Of a DNA stretch of 64,000 nt, positions 53,003-61,760 are shown in pieces. The position numbers and the translations under genes are program-made. This DNA comes from Methylophilus sp. 14 (lineage in GTDB: Bacteria; Pseudomonadota; Gammaproteobacteria; Burkholderiales; Methylophilaceae). The notes beneath the pieces are model-generated. The model had not been told where the DNA came from. It made no database searches and was given only the letters and a program-made list of their open reading frames with translations. Positions within the stretch are counted from its first letter, which is position 1, and every line of letters starts with the position of its first letter. The stretch is taken from positions 92,856 through 156,855 of the forward strand of contig NZ_JADKYS010000003.1 in NCBI RefSeq assembly GCF_015354345.1. The letters are read 5' to 3'.

Positions 53003-54235
53003 ATGACGAAACGCAGAGTAGTAGTAACTGGCTTGGGCGTGGTGTCTCCAGTAGGGATTGGTACCCAAACCGCTTGGGACAATCTGGTTGCTGGTCAATC
53101 AGGCATTACCCGCATCACCAAATTTGATCCCACACCATTCGCTTCGCAAATTGCGGGCGAGGTCAAAGGCTTTAACGCTGAAGACTTTATTCCAGCCAAA
53201 GATGCCCGCCGTATGGATACGTTTATCCAGTATGGCCTCGCAGCTGGTCTGGAAGCTTTCCGCGACTCTGGCCTGGAAGTGACGGATGCCAATGCCGAGC
53301 GCATCGGCGTAACCATCGGTTCTGGCATTGGTGGTTTGGGTCTGATCGAGTCCACAAACGACAGTTATGATGAAGGTGGCCCACGCAAGATCTCGCCATT
53401 CTTTATTCCTGGCACCATTATCAATATGATTTCAGGCAACCTGTCGATCATGCTGGGCTTAAAAGGCCCGAATATCGCCGTGGTGACGGCCTGTACCACA
53501 GGCACACACAGCATTGGCGAAGCCGCACGTATGATTGAGTACGGTGATGCTGATGTCATGGTCGCTGGTGGCGCTGAAGCTGCGATCACCGAGCTGAGTG
53601 TGGGTGGCTTTGCCTCTGCGAGAGCCTTGTCTAATCGCAATGATGATCCGGCAACGGCCAGCCGTCCCTGGGATAAAGACCGTGATGGCTTTGTCATCGG
53701 CGAAGGTGCTGGGGTGATGGTGCTCGAAGAATATGAGCACGCCAAAGCACGTGGTGCGAAAATCTACGCTGAAGTGGCTGGCTATGGTTTAAGTGCCGAT
53801 GCCTATCACATGACCGCGCCAAATATGGACGGCCCACGTCGCTCTATGGTAAACGCTCTGAAAAATGCAGGCGTCAATCCTGACCAGGTGCAGTTTATGA
53901 ATGCGCACGGCACTTCAACACCGTTGGGTGATACCAACGAAACTAATGCGATTAAAGCCACGTTTGGCGATCACGCTTATAAACTGGTGGTGAACTCCAC
54001 CAAGTCTATGACGGGTCACTTGCTGGGCGGCGCCGGTGGTTTGGAGTCTGTCTTTACGGTGTTATCTATCTACAACCAGATTTCACCACCGACGATTAAC
54101 TTGTTTAATCAGGATCCTGAATGCGATCTGGATTACTGTGCCAATACCGCACGTGATTTGCAGATTGAATATGCCCTGAAAAACAACTTCGGCTTTGGTG
54201 GTACTAACGGTAGCCTGTTGTTCAAGCGCGTTTAG
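53003..54235 (+). CDS. fabF: beta-ketoacyl-ACP synthase II
   Basis: Elongation condensing enzyme of fatty-acid synthesis. The 410-residue protein has nucleophile Cys164 in [13 protein letters not shown], catalytic His residues in [11 protein letters not shown] and [11 protein letters not shown], and the [13 protein letters not shown]-terminal motif. It closes the fab operon and is followed by a strong terminator. Confidence 0.96.
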   Translation: MTKRRVVVTGLGVVSPVGIGTQTAWDNLVAGQSGITRITKFDPTPFASQIAGEVKGFNAEDFIPAKDARRMDTFIQYGLAAGLEAFRDSGLEVTDANAERIGVTIGSGIGGLGLIESTNDSYDEGGPRKISPFFIPGTIINMISGNLSIMLGLKGPNIAVVTACTTGTHSIGEAARMIEYGDADVMVAGGAEAAITELSVGGFASARALSNRNDDPATASRPWDKDRDGFVIGEGAGVMVLEEYEHAKARGAKIYAEVAGYGLSADAYHMTAPNMDGPRRSMVNALKNAGVNPDQVQFMNAHGTSTPLGDTNETNAIKATFGDHAYKLVVNSTKSMTGHLLGGAGGLESVFTVLSIYNQISPPTINLFNQDPECDLDYCANTARDLQIEYALKNNFGFGGTNGSLLFKRV

Positions 54236-54252
54236 TTCATTTGATGCCAAAT

Positions 54253-54280
54253 AAAAAAGCCAGCATATGCTGGCTTTTTT
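54253..54280. terminator. palindromic terminator between fabF and tpx
   Basis: A 28-nt perfect palindrome centred on gcatatgc, with A-runs and T-runs at the ends, terminates fabF on plus and tpx on minus (ends 54297). Confidence 0.92.
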
Positions 54281-54296
54281 ATTGCGTGCTAATCGC

Positions 54297-54800
54297 TTAT
54301 TTCAATACAGCCAGCGCAGCAGCGTAGTTAGGCTCATCAGCAATCTCGCCTACCAGTTCGCTATGCAATACTTGGTTGTTTTCATCCAGTACAACCACTG
54401 CACGTGCTGTTAAGCCCGCCAGGCTGCTGTCAGTGATAAATACACCGTAGTCGGTAGCAAACTTGGCAGTGTCACGGAAAGTTGACAGGGTCACTACGTT
54501 TTCCAGGCCTTCTGCGCCGCAGAAACGGCTTTGTGCAAACGGCAGGTCAGCAGACACACACAATACAACGGTGTTGTTCACGCTGCTGGCTTCTTTGTTG
54601 AACGTGCGTACAGAAGTCGCGCAAGTTGGTGTATCAATGCTAGGGAAAATGTTGAGAACTTTGCGCTTGCCTGCATAAGCATCCAGACCAACCAGGTTGC
54701 GCTTGGCATCTGCCAGTTGAAAAGCCGGGGCAGCATCGCCTGCAGCCAAAAATTTACCGCCAACGGCGACCGGGTTACCTTTAAGCGTTACGCTTGCCAT
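54297..54800 (-). CDS. tpx: thiol peroxidase Tpx
   Basis: Reduces peroxides using thioredoxin. From Met at 54800 it has 167 residues. The peroxidatic Cys60 lies in [12 protein letters not shown] and the resolving Cys94 in SRFCGAEG, the normal atypical 2-Cys arrangement. A ggagac ribosome site supports this start over one four codons earlier. A second Tpx-like gene lies 89 nt upstream on the same strand and lacks the peroxidatic Cys. Confidence 0.94.
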   Translation of the reverse strand: MASVTLKGNPVAVGGKFLAAGDAAPAFQLADAKRNLVGLDAYAGKRKVLNIFPSIDTPTCATSVRTFNKEASSVNNTVVLCVSADLPFAQSRFCGAEGLENVVTLSTFRDTAKFATDYGVFITDSSLAGLTARAVVVLDENNQVLHSELVGEIADEPNYAAALAVLK

Positions 54801-54889
54801 AATTGTCTCCAAAACATTGATGAATGAGTGTTAAACGAGCACTTTAACGTGTCAGTCGATGTCAATCAACCACATAAAAAGTAAGGGAA

Positions 54890-55396
54890 TCACTTTTGCA
54901 GGACAGCCAGGGCGGCAGCGTAGTCAGGCTCGCTGGTTAATTCTTTGACCAGTTCCACATGCAGCACACGGTCTTGTTCGTCGGCAACAATGAGTGCGCG
55001 CGCTGGCAAGCCCGCCAGTTTGCTGGTCATCATCAATACGCCATAGTTTTTAAGCATGTCGCGGCCGCGCATGGTTGAGAGATGAATGGTGGTGGACAGG
55101 TTTTCTGCGGCGCAGAAACGCGTCATGGTGAAGGGCAGGTCAGGGGAGATATGCAGCATGACCGTGTTCGGTAAGTTTGTCGCCAGACTGTCTAGCGTAC
55201 GCACACTGTTGGCACTGGTTGAGGTGTCTATGCCAGGAAAAAAATGCAGGATTTTGCGCTGGCCACTAAACGCCTCCAATGACACGTCTTCCAGGTCATG
55301 GTTAACCAGTTGAAAGAAGGGTAGTGTTTGCCCCAGGCTCGGTAAATCGTCTTCAACCAGTATCGGGTCGTCCAGTAAAGCAGTGGCATTCGGCAT
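54890..55396 (-). CDS. Tpx paralogue lacking the peroxidatic cysteine
   Basis: A 168-residue protein aligning end to end with the neighbouring Tpx. The catalytic motif reads GIDTSTSANSVR: the position of peroxidatic Cys60 is Ser61 (codon AGT at 55214-55216), while the resolving Cys95 in TRFCAAEN is kept. The frame is intact, and conserved segments such as DLPF, GLPARA and the C-terminal [11 protein letters not shown] remain. It cannot work as a standard 2-Cys peroxidase. A regulatory, sensing or scaffold role, or ongoing decay, is possible. AGT is one base from TGT, so a sequencing or recent mutation explanation should be kept in mind. Confidence 0.85.
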   Translation of the reverse strand: MPNATALLDDPILVEDDLPSLGQTLPFFQLVNHDLEDVSLEAFSGQRKILHFFPGIDTSTSANSVRTLDSLATNLPNTVMLHISPDLPFTMTRFCAAENLSTTIHLSTMRGRDMLKNYGVLMMTSKLAGLPARALIVADEQDRVLHVELVKELTSEPDYAAALAVLQK

Positions 55397-55565
55397 ATCT
55401 GTTATCTATTCACAAAAACGTCAGACATCATAGAGCATAACGCCGATAGGTTAAGTTTTTTATCATATGTTAACCAGTATGGCTGGCATGGATGAATCCG
55501 GGTTTTTAACGCTGTCAACCAGATTATTTGCACGCGTTATAGGTACAAAAAAGCAGGTTGGCGGT

Positions 55566-55571
55566 TAAAAT
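55566..55571 (+). promoter_or_regulatory. -10 box for dnaE, placed for a leaderless transcript
   Basis: TAAAAT ends exactly 6 nt before the dnaE ATG (55578). No ribosome site and no good -35 box are visible. The preceding gene is divergent, so a promoter is needed in this gap. Confidence 0.5.
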
Positions 55572-55577
55572 AAAGCC

Positions 55578-58500
55578 ATGGAAGCGTCTGAAATTCCCAT
55601 CATTCAACCAGCATTTATTCATCTGCGCTGTCACAGTGAGTACTCCATTGTGGACGGCACAGTGCGCATTGACGACTATGTCAAAGCCGCCAAAAACGAT
55701 GCAATGCCTGCCATTGCGCTCACCGACCTTGCCAATCTGTTTGGGGCAGTCAAATTCTATAAGGCTGCCCGTGGTAAGGGCCTGAAACCGCTGCTGGGTT
55801 GCGATGTCTGGATCGAAAATACGGTGCAGCGTGATCAACCGCACCGCTTGCTGTTGCTGGTGCAGAACCAGCAAGGCTATCGTCATTTGTGTGAGTTGTT
55901 ATCCAGTGCTTATCTAGAAAACCAGTACCGCGAACGGGCAGAAATAAAAGCTGAGTGGCTGCTGGAAAAGAATGCCGGACTGTTAGTACTTTCAGGTTTT
56001 GCAGCAGGCGATGTTGGCCAGGCTTTGCAGGCTGGCAATCATGCGCTCGCCTTGCAATATGCACAGCAATGGGCGCAGGTATTTGCTGGCCGCTATTATC
56101 TCGAAGTGCAACGTGTGCATGAGGCTGGCACGCCTGAAGCTTATGCGCAGGAACAGCTGATACAGCAAACCGTATTAGTCGCGCAGCAGCTTGATTTACC
56201 CGTGGTCGCTACGCATCCAGTGCAGTTCCAGACGCCAGACGACTTTATGGCACATGAAGCCCGCACCTGTATTGCAGAAGGCTATGTGCTGGCGGATAAC
56301 CGCCGTCCCCGCAAGTTTGTTGCCACACAATATGTGAAAACCCAGGCGGAGATGCAGGCCCTATTTGCCGATATGCCGCTGGCCTTGCAGAACTCGGTAG
56401 AGATTGCCAAACGCTGCAACTTGACGCTGACCTTAGGCAAAAACTACCTGCCGGACTTCCCGACACCGAACGGCGAAAGCCTGGACCAATACCTTATTGA
56501 CCAGTCCAAACTTGGCTTGGAACACCGCCTGGCCTATTTATATCCAGACGAGCAACAGCGCGAAGCCAAACGCCAGGAATATGAAGAGCGCTTGCAGTTC
56601 GAGTGCAATATCATCGTGCAGATGGGGTTCCCGGGTTACTTCCTGATCGTGGCGGACTTTATTAACTGGGCCAAAAATAACGGTGTGCCAGTGGGGCCGG
56701 GGCGGGGCTCTGGTGCGGGTTCGCTGGTCGCTTACAGCTTGGGCATTACCGACCTGGATCCGCTTAAATACAACCTGCTGTTTGAGCGTTTCCTCAACCC
56801 TGAGCGGGTTTCCATGCCCGACTTCGATATTGACTTCTGTATGGAAGGGCGAGATCGCGTCATCGATTACGTCAAGCATAAATATGGCTTGGCATCGGTG
56901 TCACAGATCGCCACCTTCGGTACCATGGCCGCGAAGGCGGTGATTCGTGACGTGGGCCGCGTGCTCGATTTGCCATTTAACTTTGTTGATGGCATTGCCA
57001 AGCTCATCCCCATGGAGTTAGGCATCACCTTGGAAGGCGCGCTGGAAAAAGAGCCGCAACTCCAGGAGCGCCGTGAAAAAGAAGAAGAGGTCGCAGAATT
57101 ACTTTCTTTAGCGCTGCGCCTGGAAGGCTTGGTGCGTAACATCGGCATGCACGCTGGTGGCGTGTTGATTGCCCCAGGCAAGATTTCTGACTTTTCGCCG
57201 GTATATTGCCAACCTAATGGCGAAAGCCTGGTCAGCCAGTACGATAAAGACGACGTGGAAGCGGTCGGCCTGGTCAAGTTCGACTTCTTGGGCCTGCGGA
57301 CGCTGACCATCCTCAATATGGCGTTGGAAAATGCCAATGCCCAGCGCGCGCAGGAAGAGTTGCCGCCGCTGAGTTTTGAAACCATTCCGCTGGATGATAA
57401 ACGCAGTTACCACTTGCTTAAAACCGCTAATACCACGGCGGTGTTCCAGCTAGAATCGCGCGGCATGAAGGACATGCTCAAGCAAGCCAAGCCAGACTTG
57501 TTTGAAGATATTATTGCGCTGGTGGCCTTGTATCGTCCGGGCCCAATGGACCTGATTCCTGACTTCTGCCGTCGCAAACACGGTACACAACGGGTGGAGT
57601 ATCCGCATGCCTCCACTGAGTCTATCCTGAAAGAAACCTACGGCATTGCCGTGTATCAGGAGCAGGTGATGCAGATCGCGCAGGTGGTGGCCGGGTATAG
57701 CCTGGGTGGCGCTGACTTGCTGCGGCGTGCCATGGGTAAGAAAAAGCCTGAGGAAATGGTGCAGCAGCGCGAAATTTTCAACGAAGGCGCACAAAAAAAT
57801 GGCTTAACGTTGCAGCAGTCTAATGACCTGTTTGACTTGCTGGAAAAGTTTGCGGGCTATGGCTTTAACAAGTCGCACGCCGCAGCTTATGCGCTGGTTG
57901 CCTATCACACCGCGTATCTCAAGGCACATTACCCGGCGGCGTTCCTTGCCGCAACCATGTCCGCCGACATGAACAACACCGACAACGTGCATACGTTTTT
58001 CGATGATTGCGGCGCCAATCATGTTGAGGTGTTGCCGCCGGATATCAACGCCAGTATCTACCAGTTTAAACCGCTAAATGCGCAGCAGGTGTTATATGGG
58101 CTGGGGGCGATTAAAGGCACCGGCCTGGCCGCGATTGAGTTGATCATGGCGTCGCGCCAGGCACAAGGGCCGTTTAAGGATATCTTTGATTTTTGCCAGC
58201 GTCTGGACCTGCGCAAGGTGAACCGCCGCGTGATTGAGTCTCTGATCCGTGCCGGGGCGTTTGACAAGCTGGAGCAAAACCGCGCCGCCTTGCTGGCCGG
58301 GCTGGATATGGCGATTAGTGTCGCCGAGCAGAGTGCCGCGCATGCAGGGCAGGATTGCCTGTTTGGCGGCGTGGTTGAAACCACCCATGCCTTGCCTGGC
58401 ATTGCGCCGTGGAGCCCGGAGCAAGCATTGGTCGAGGAGAAAGTGGCACTTGGTTTTTACCTGAGTGGCCACCCGTATTTAAGCTACAAGCCACAGTTGG

Positions 58501-59057
58501 GACCGTTTATTAAAGGTAATCTCAGCGAGCTCGCTCCGCAAGAGCAGCCTAAATTGCTGGCCGGCGTGGTGATGGGCGTGCGCGTGCGTATGACCCAGCG
58601 TGGCAAGATGGCGATTGTGACACTGGATGACGCCGTTGGCCGCGTGGATGTTGTGGTCGGCGCTGAGTTGCTGACGCAGCATGCGCAGTGGATTAAAGAC
58701 GACCAATTGCTGGTCGTGGAAGGCCGTATCAGCAATGACGAGTTCTCTGGCGGCATTCGTGTCAGTGCCAGAAAGCTCTATGACCTGGCGGCGGTGCGCA
58801 ACCGCTTTGCGCAAATGCTCACGTTGAGCTGCAATGGCAGTTCTGATGTGCAACGGTTGATGAATGTGCTGACACCTTACCGTTATGCGGGCGAAGAGCA
58901 AAAGCGTTGCCCGATCAAGGTCGACTACCATAACCAGTCGGCGCAAGTGAGCCTGATGTTGGGCGATGACTGGCAAGTCGTCCTGCATGACGACCTGTTG
59001 CAGAATTTGCAGGGCTGGTTGTCAAAAGAAAACGTCAAAATCCTTTATAATGCCTGA
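55578..59057 (+). CDS. dnaE: DNA polymerase III alpha subunit
   Basis: The replicative polymerase subunit. The 1159-residue protein has the N-terminal PHP domain (FIHLRCHSEYSIVDG), the polymerase palm with catalytic aspartates in MPDFDIDFCMEGR, the GRGSGAGSLVAY motif, an HhH region and an OB-fold (about 985-1060). Normal length for a proteobacterial DnaE1. The 3' end holds a TATAAT that may serve accA. Confidence 0.97.
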   Translation: MEASEIPIIQPAFIHLRCHSEYSIVDGTVRIDDYVKAAKNDAMPAIALTDLANLFGAVKFYKAARGKGLKPLLGCDVWIENTVQRDQPHRLLLLVQNQQGYRHLCELLSSAYLENQYRERAEIKAEWLLEKNAGLLVLSGFAAGDVGQALQAGNHALALQYAQQWAQVFAGRYYLEVQRVHEAGTPEAYAQEQLIQQTVLVAQQLDLPVVATHPVQFQTPDDFMAHEARTCIAEGYVLADNRRPRKFVATQYVKTQAEMQALFADMPLALQNSVEIAKRCNLTLTLGKNYLPDFPTPNGESLDQYLIDQSKLGLEHRLAYLYPDEQQREAKRQEYEERLQFECNIIVQMGFPGYFLIVADFINWAKNNGVPVGPGRGSGAGSLVAYSLGITDLDPLKYNLLFERFLNPERVSMPDFDIDFCMEGRDRVIDYVKHKYGLASVSQIATFGTMAAKAVIRDVGRVLDLPFNFVDGIAKLIPMELGITLEGALEKEPQLQERREKEEEVAELLSLALRLEGLVRNIGMHAGGVLIAPGKISDFSPVYCQPNGESLVSQYDKDDVEAVGLVKFDFLGLRTLTILNMALENANAQRAQEELPPLSFETIPLDDKRSYHLLKTANTTAVFQLESRGMKDMLKQAKPDLFEDIIALVALYRPGPMDLIPDFCRRKHGTQRVEYPHASTESILKETYGIAVYQEQVMQIAQVVAGYSLGGADLLRRAMGKKKPEEMVQQREIFNEGAQKNGLTLQQSNDLFDLLEKFAGYGFNKSHAAAYALVAYHTAYLKAHYPAAFLAATMSADMNNTDNVHTFFDDCGANHVEVLPPDINASIYQFKPLNAQQVLYGLGAIKGTGLAAIELIMASRQAQGPFKDIFDFCQRLDLRKVNRRVIESLIRAGAFDKLEQNRAALLAGLDMAISVAEQSAAHAGQDCLFGGVVETTHALPGIAPWSPEQALVEEKVALGFYLSGHPYLSYKPQLGPFIKGNLSELAPQEQPKLLAGVVMGVRVRMTQRGKMAIVTLDDAVGRVDVVVGAELLTQHAQWIKDDQLLVVEGRISNDEFSGGIRVSARKLYDLAAVRNRFAQMLTLSCNGSSDVQRLMNVLTPYRYAGEEQKRCPIKVDYHNQSAQVSLMLGDDWQVVLHDDLLQNLQGWLSKENVKILYNA
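59046..59051 (+). promoter_or_regulatory. possible -10 box for accA within the end of dnaE
   Basis: TATAAT overlapping the last codons of dnaE, 41 nt before the accA ATG. TTGTCA lies 21 nt upstream, a spacing longer than ideal, so the call is weak. Confidence 0.35.
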
Positions 59058-59091
59058 ACTTTTTTTCTAAGAATTCACACTGGAATTCATT

Positions 59092-60087
59092 ATGAGTGCA
59101 AAACGTCTCACGCCTAGTAAACTGACTTATCTCGATTTTGAGCAGCCGATTGCGGCCCTCGAAAAGCGTATTGAAGCTTTGCAAGTTTCACACGATGAAC
59201 ATGACTCGCTGGATATTTCCAAAGAGCTGGACTTGCTGCAAAAGAAAAATACCAAGCTGTTGCAAGATACTTATCAAAACCTGAGTGCCTGGCAAATTTC
59301 CCAGGTAGCCCGCCATCCGCAACGTCCTTACACCATTGATTACATCAATGCCTTGTTTACCGACTTCCAAGAGTTGCACGGTGACCGTGCATTTGCGGAT
59401 GACCCGGCGATTGTCGGCGGTATCGCGCGTTTCAAAGGCATTCCGGTGATGGTCATGGGCCATCAAAAAGGCCGTGATATCAAAGAGCGCCAGTACCGTA
59501 ACTTTGGCATGCCGCGCCCGGAGGGTTATCGTAAAGCCTTGCGCTTATTCCGCCTGGCTGAAAAATTCCACCTGCCACTCATTACCTTTATCGATACCCC
59601 AGGGGCTTATCCTGGGATTGGAGCAGAAGAGCGTGGCCAATCAGAAGCGATTGCGCGTAACCTGTATGTGATGGCCGAACTGAAAACCCCAATTATTGGT
59701 GTAGTGATCGGTGAGGGTGGTTCAGGCGGCGCGCTGGCATTGGGCGTGGTAGACCATTTGAACATGCTGCAATATTCGACTTACTCCGTCATTTCGCCTG
59801 AAGGTTGTGCTTCTATTTTGTGGAAGAGTGCAAGCCGGGCGCCCGATGCAGCTGAAACACTGGGTATCACCGCAGACCGCCTGAAAACCCTGGGTTTGGT
59901 TGATAACATTATTAGCGAGCCATTGGGTGGCGCACACCGTAACTACGAAGAGGTGATGGAGCGTATTGGCCAAGCCATCGCCCAGCAACTTAAAACTTTG
60001 CAAGCCAAAAAAATGCCGCAACTGCTGGAGTCACGCTACCAGCGCTTGATGAGTTACGGTAAGTTCAAAGCCAGCGGTGAAAAATAG
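59092..60087 (+). CDS. accA: acetyl-CoA carboxylase carboxyltransferase subunit alpha
   Basis: Half of the carboxyltransferase that makes malonyl-CoA for fatty acids. The 331-residue protein has the N-terminal [20 protein letters not shown] helix, the RPYTIDYI segment and the oxyanion loop [13 protein letters not shown]. It lies 34 nt after dnaE and just before tilS, a common dnaE-accA-tilS order. Confidence 0.96.
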   Translation: MSAKRLTPSKLTYLDFEQPIAALEKRIEALQVSHDEHDSLDISKELDLLQKKNTKLLQDTYQNLSAWQISQVARHPQRPYTIDYINALFTDFQELHGDRAFADDPAIVGGIARFKGIPVMVMGHQKGRDIKERQYRNFGMPRPEGYRKALRLFRLAEKFHLPLITFIDTPGAYPGIGAEERGQSEAIARNLYVMAELKTPIIGVVIGEGGSGGALALGVVDHLNMLQYSTYSVISPEGCASILWKSASRAPDAAETLGITADRLKTLGLVDNIISEPLGGAHRNYEEVMERIGQAIAQQLKTLQAKKMPQLLESRYQRLMSYGKFKASGEK

Positions 60088-60088
60088 C

Positions 60089-61546
60089 ATGTCCCTTCTG
60101 CCTCAGTTGGAAAATGTCATTAAGACCTTTCTGGCTGGGGCCGAGAATGCCACGCCGCATTCCCAGCCACCGCATCTGCTGCTTGCGCTCAGCGGTGGTG
60201 TGGATTCTATTGTGCTGCTGCACACCTTGTCGCAGCTATCCTCCTCGCTATCTTTTAGCTTATCCGCCATGCACGTGCACCATGGCCTGAGTCCGCATGC
60301 GGATGCCTGGTTGCAGATGTGTGAACAGCTTTGTGGTGAGCACAACATCCCTTTTTATAGTGAAAAAGTGCATGTCGATTTGCAAAGCGGCCTGGGCGTT
60401 GAAGCTACCGCACGCGATGCGCGTTACCAGGCATTAGAACGAGTGCGCCAGCAATTGGCCGCGGATGCCATTGTCACGGCACATCACATGCAGGATCAGG
60501 CCGAAACATTATTGCTGCAGCTAGTGCGTGGTGCAGGGGTAAAAGGCCTGAGCGCCATGAGCCATTGGGATGCGGAACGTTACCTGCTTAGGCCGTTATT
60601 GGCGGTGCCTAAGGCTGAGTTGCTGCAATATGCCACTACCCAGCAATTAAAATGGGTAGAGGACGAGAGTAATACTGACATCAGTTATGACCGCAACTTC
60701 ATGCGCCAAAAAGCCATGCCTGTGTTGCGCGAGCGTTATCCGCAACTGGACAGTGCCTTGCTACGAAGTGCCAGCCATCTTGCTGATGCCCAGCTTTTGC
60801 TGGACACACTAGCGCAGCAGGACTTGCTGCAATGCGATGTGCGGGAGGAGTGGTTAGGGCAGTCAATTGATATCCCGCATCTGCACTCGCTGGGCGACGT
60901 GCGTGCAAAAAACCTGTTACGCTTCTGGTTCCAGCAGCGCCAATTACGCATGCCGAATACCGAGCAATTACAGGATTACTGGAAACAACTGTCCTCGGTG
61001 AAGCCACACCGCTATCTGCATTTACCATTGCAAGGGCAGGCGGCAGACCGCCGCGCTTATCTGCATCATTATCAGCAGCGTCTGTACTGCGTTGCTAAAC
61101 CAGCCGCATTGCCGCAAACGCCATTGGTCTGGCAAGGCCATCAAACGCAGACCTGGGGCGACTGGCAAGTGCAGTTCAAAGTCAGTAAAGGACGTGGTAT
61201 CGCCCTGGCCAGGCTAGGTATTTCGCCTGCTGCCATTACTCTGAATAAGCGCTATGGCCAGCCGATTCCGTTGCCTGAAGGCTTGTCATTGTTGATTACG
61301 CCGAGGACGGGCGGTGAGGTATTGCAGCCTGATGCCAAGCGCCCCAGACGCGAATTAAAAGTCATTTTCCAAATGCTGGGGATTCCACCCTGGCAGCGTG
61401 CTTTTTATCCAGTGGTTCAAGTCGCCACAACTCAACCTACCGCCTCACAAACGCTGGTAGCTTTAGCTGCGCTTGCAGTCGATGAAGCTTGGCGTCCAGG
61501 CCGTAATGCTTACGGCCTTGAAGTTTTCCTCACCCCCCTTCGTTAA
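60089..61546 (+). CDS. tilS: tRNA(Ile)-lysidine synthase
   Basis: Makes lysidine at the wobble C of tRNA-Ile(CAU), essential for reading AUA. The 485-residue protein has the PP-loop SGGVDSIVLLH (about 37-47), ARDARYQALERV and the AHHMQDQAETLLLQ segment. C-terminal TilS-type domains follow. ATG 60089 starts right after the accA stop; an in-frame GTG at 60077 overlaps accA by 11 bp. Confidence 0.94.
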   Translation: MSLLPQLENVIKTFLAGAENATPHSQPPHLLLALSGGVDSIVLLHTLSQLSSSLSFSLSAMHVHHGLSPHADAWLQMCEQLCGEHNIPFYSEKVHVDLQSGLGVEATARDARYQALERVRQQLAADAIVTAHHMQDQAETLLLQLVRGAGVKGLSAMSHWDAERYLLRPLLAVPKAELLQYATTQQLKWVEDESNTDISYDRNFMRQKAMPVLRERYPQLDSALLRSASHLADAQLLLDTLAQQDLLQCDVREEWLGQSIDIPHLHSLGDVRAKNLLRFWFQQRQLRMPNTEQLQDYWKQLSSVKPHRYLHLPLQGQAADRRAYLHHYQQRLYCVAKPAALPQTPLVWQGHQTQTWGDWQVQFKVSKGRGIALARLGISPAAITLNKRYGQPIPLPEGLSLLITPRTGGEVLQPDAKRPRRELKVIFQMLGIPPWQRAFYPVVQVATTQPTASQTLVALAALAVDEAWRPGRNAYGLEVFLTPLR

Positions 61547-61553
61547 TTGACAT

Positions 61554-61613
61554 ATTGGTTGTAAATAACCACCAAAAACCATAAAATTGGTTGTATATAG
61601 CCAATTTTATGGT
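61554..61613. repeat. direct and inverted repeats upstream of the TonB-dependent receptor gene
   Basis: ATTGGTTGTAAATAACCA (61554-61571) and ATTGGTTGTATATAGCCA (61586-61603) agree at 16 of 18 positions, 32 bp apart. The second overlaps a 13-bp perfect inverted repeat, ACCATAAAATTGG / CCAATTTTATGGT (61578-61590 and 61601-61613). There is no T-run, so it is a poor terminator; a regulator-binding region for the receptor gene is more likely. The rest of 61614-61760 is A/T-rich leader with an aaaagg ribosome site. Confidence 0.65.
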
Positions 61614-61760
61614 TGATATCCACCAAGATAATTCTATTTAATTGATTTCAATGATCTTTTTATTGCAGACATAAACGGAACAGTTTTTGCTGTTAAAGGA
61701 GTGCTTTTTAATAAAATATTTTTACAAAAGTATTCTCGGGAAATAAAAGGATCATACGTT

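Noticed and set aside
54297-55396. Treating the Tpx paralogue as a pseudogene
   Set aside because: The frame is full length without stops or frameshifts and conserved segments remain; only the peroxidatic Cys is lost.
61578-61613. Rho-independent terminator for tilS
   Set aside because: The 13-bp inverted repeat is A/T-rich and not followed by a T-run; it overlaps a direct repeat and fits a regulator site better.
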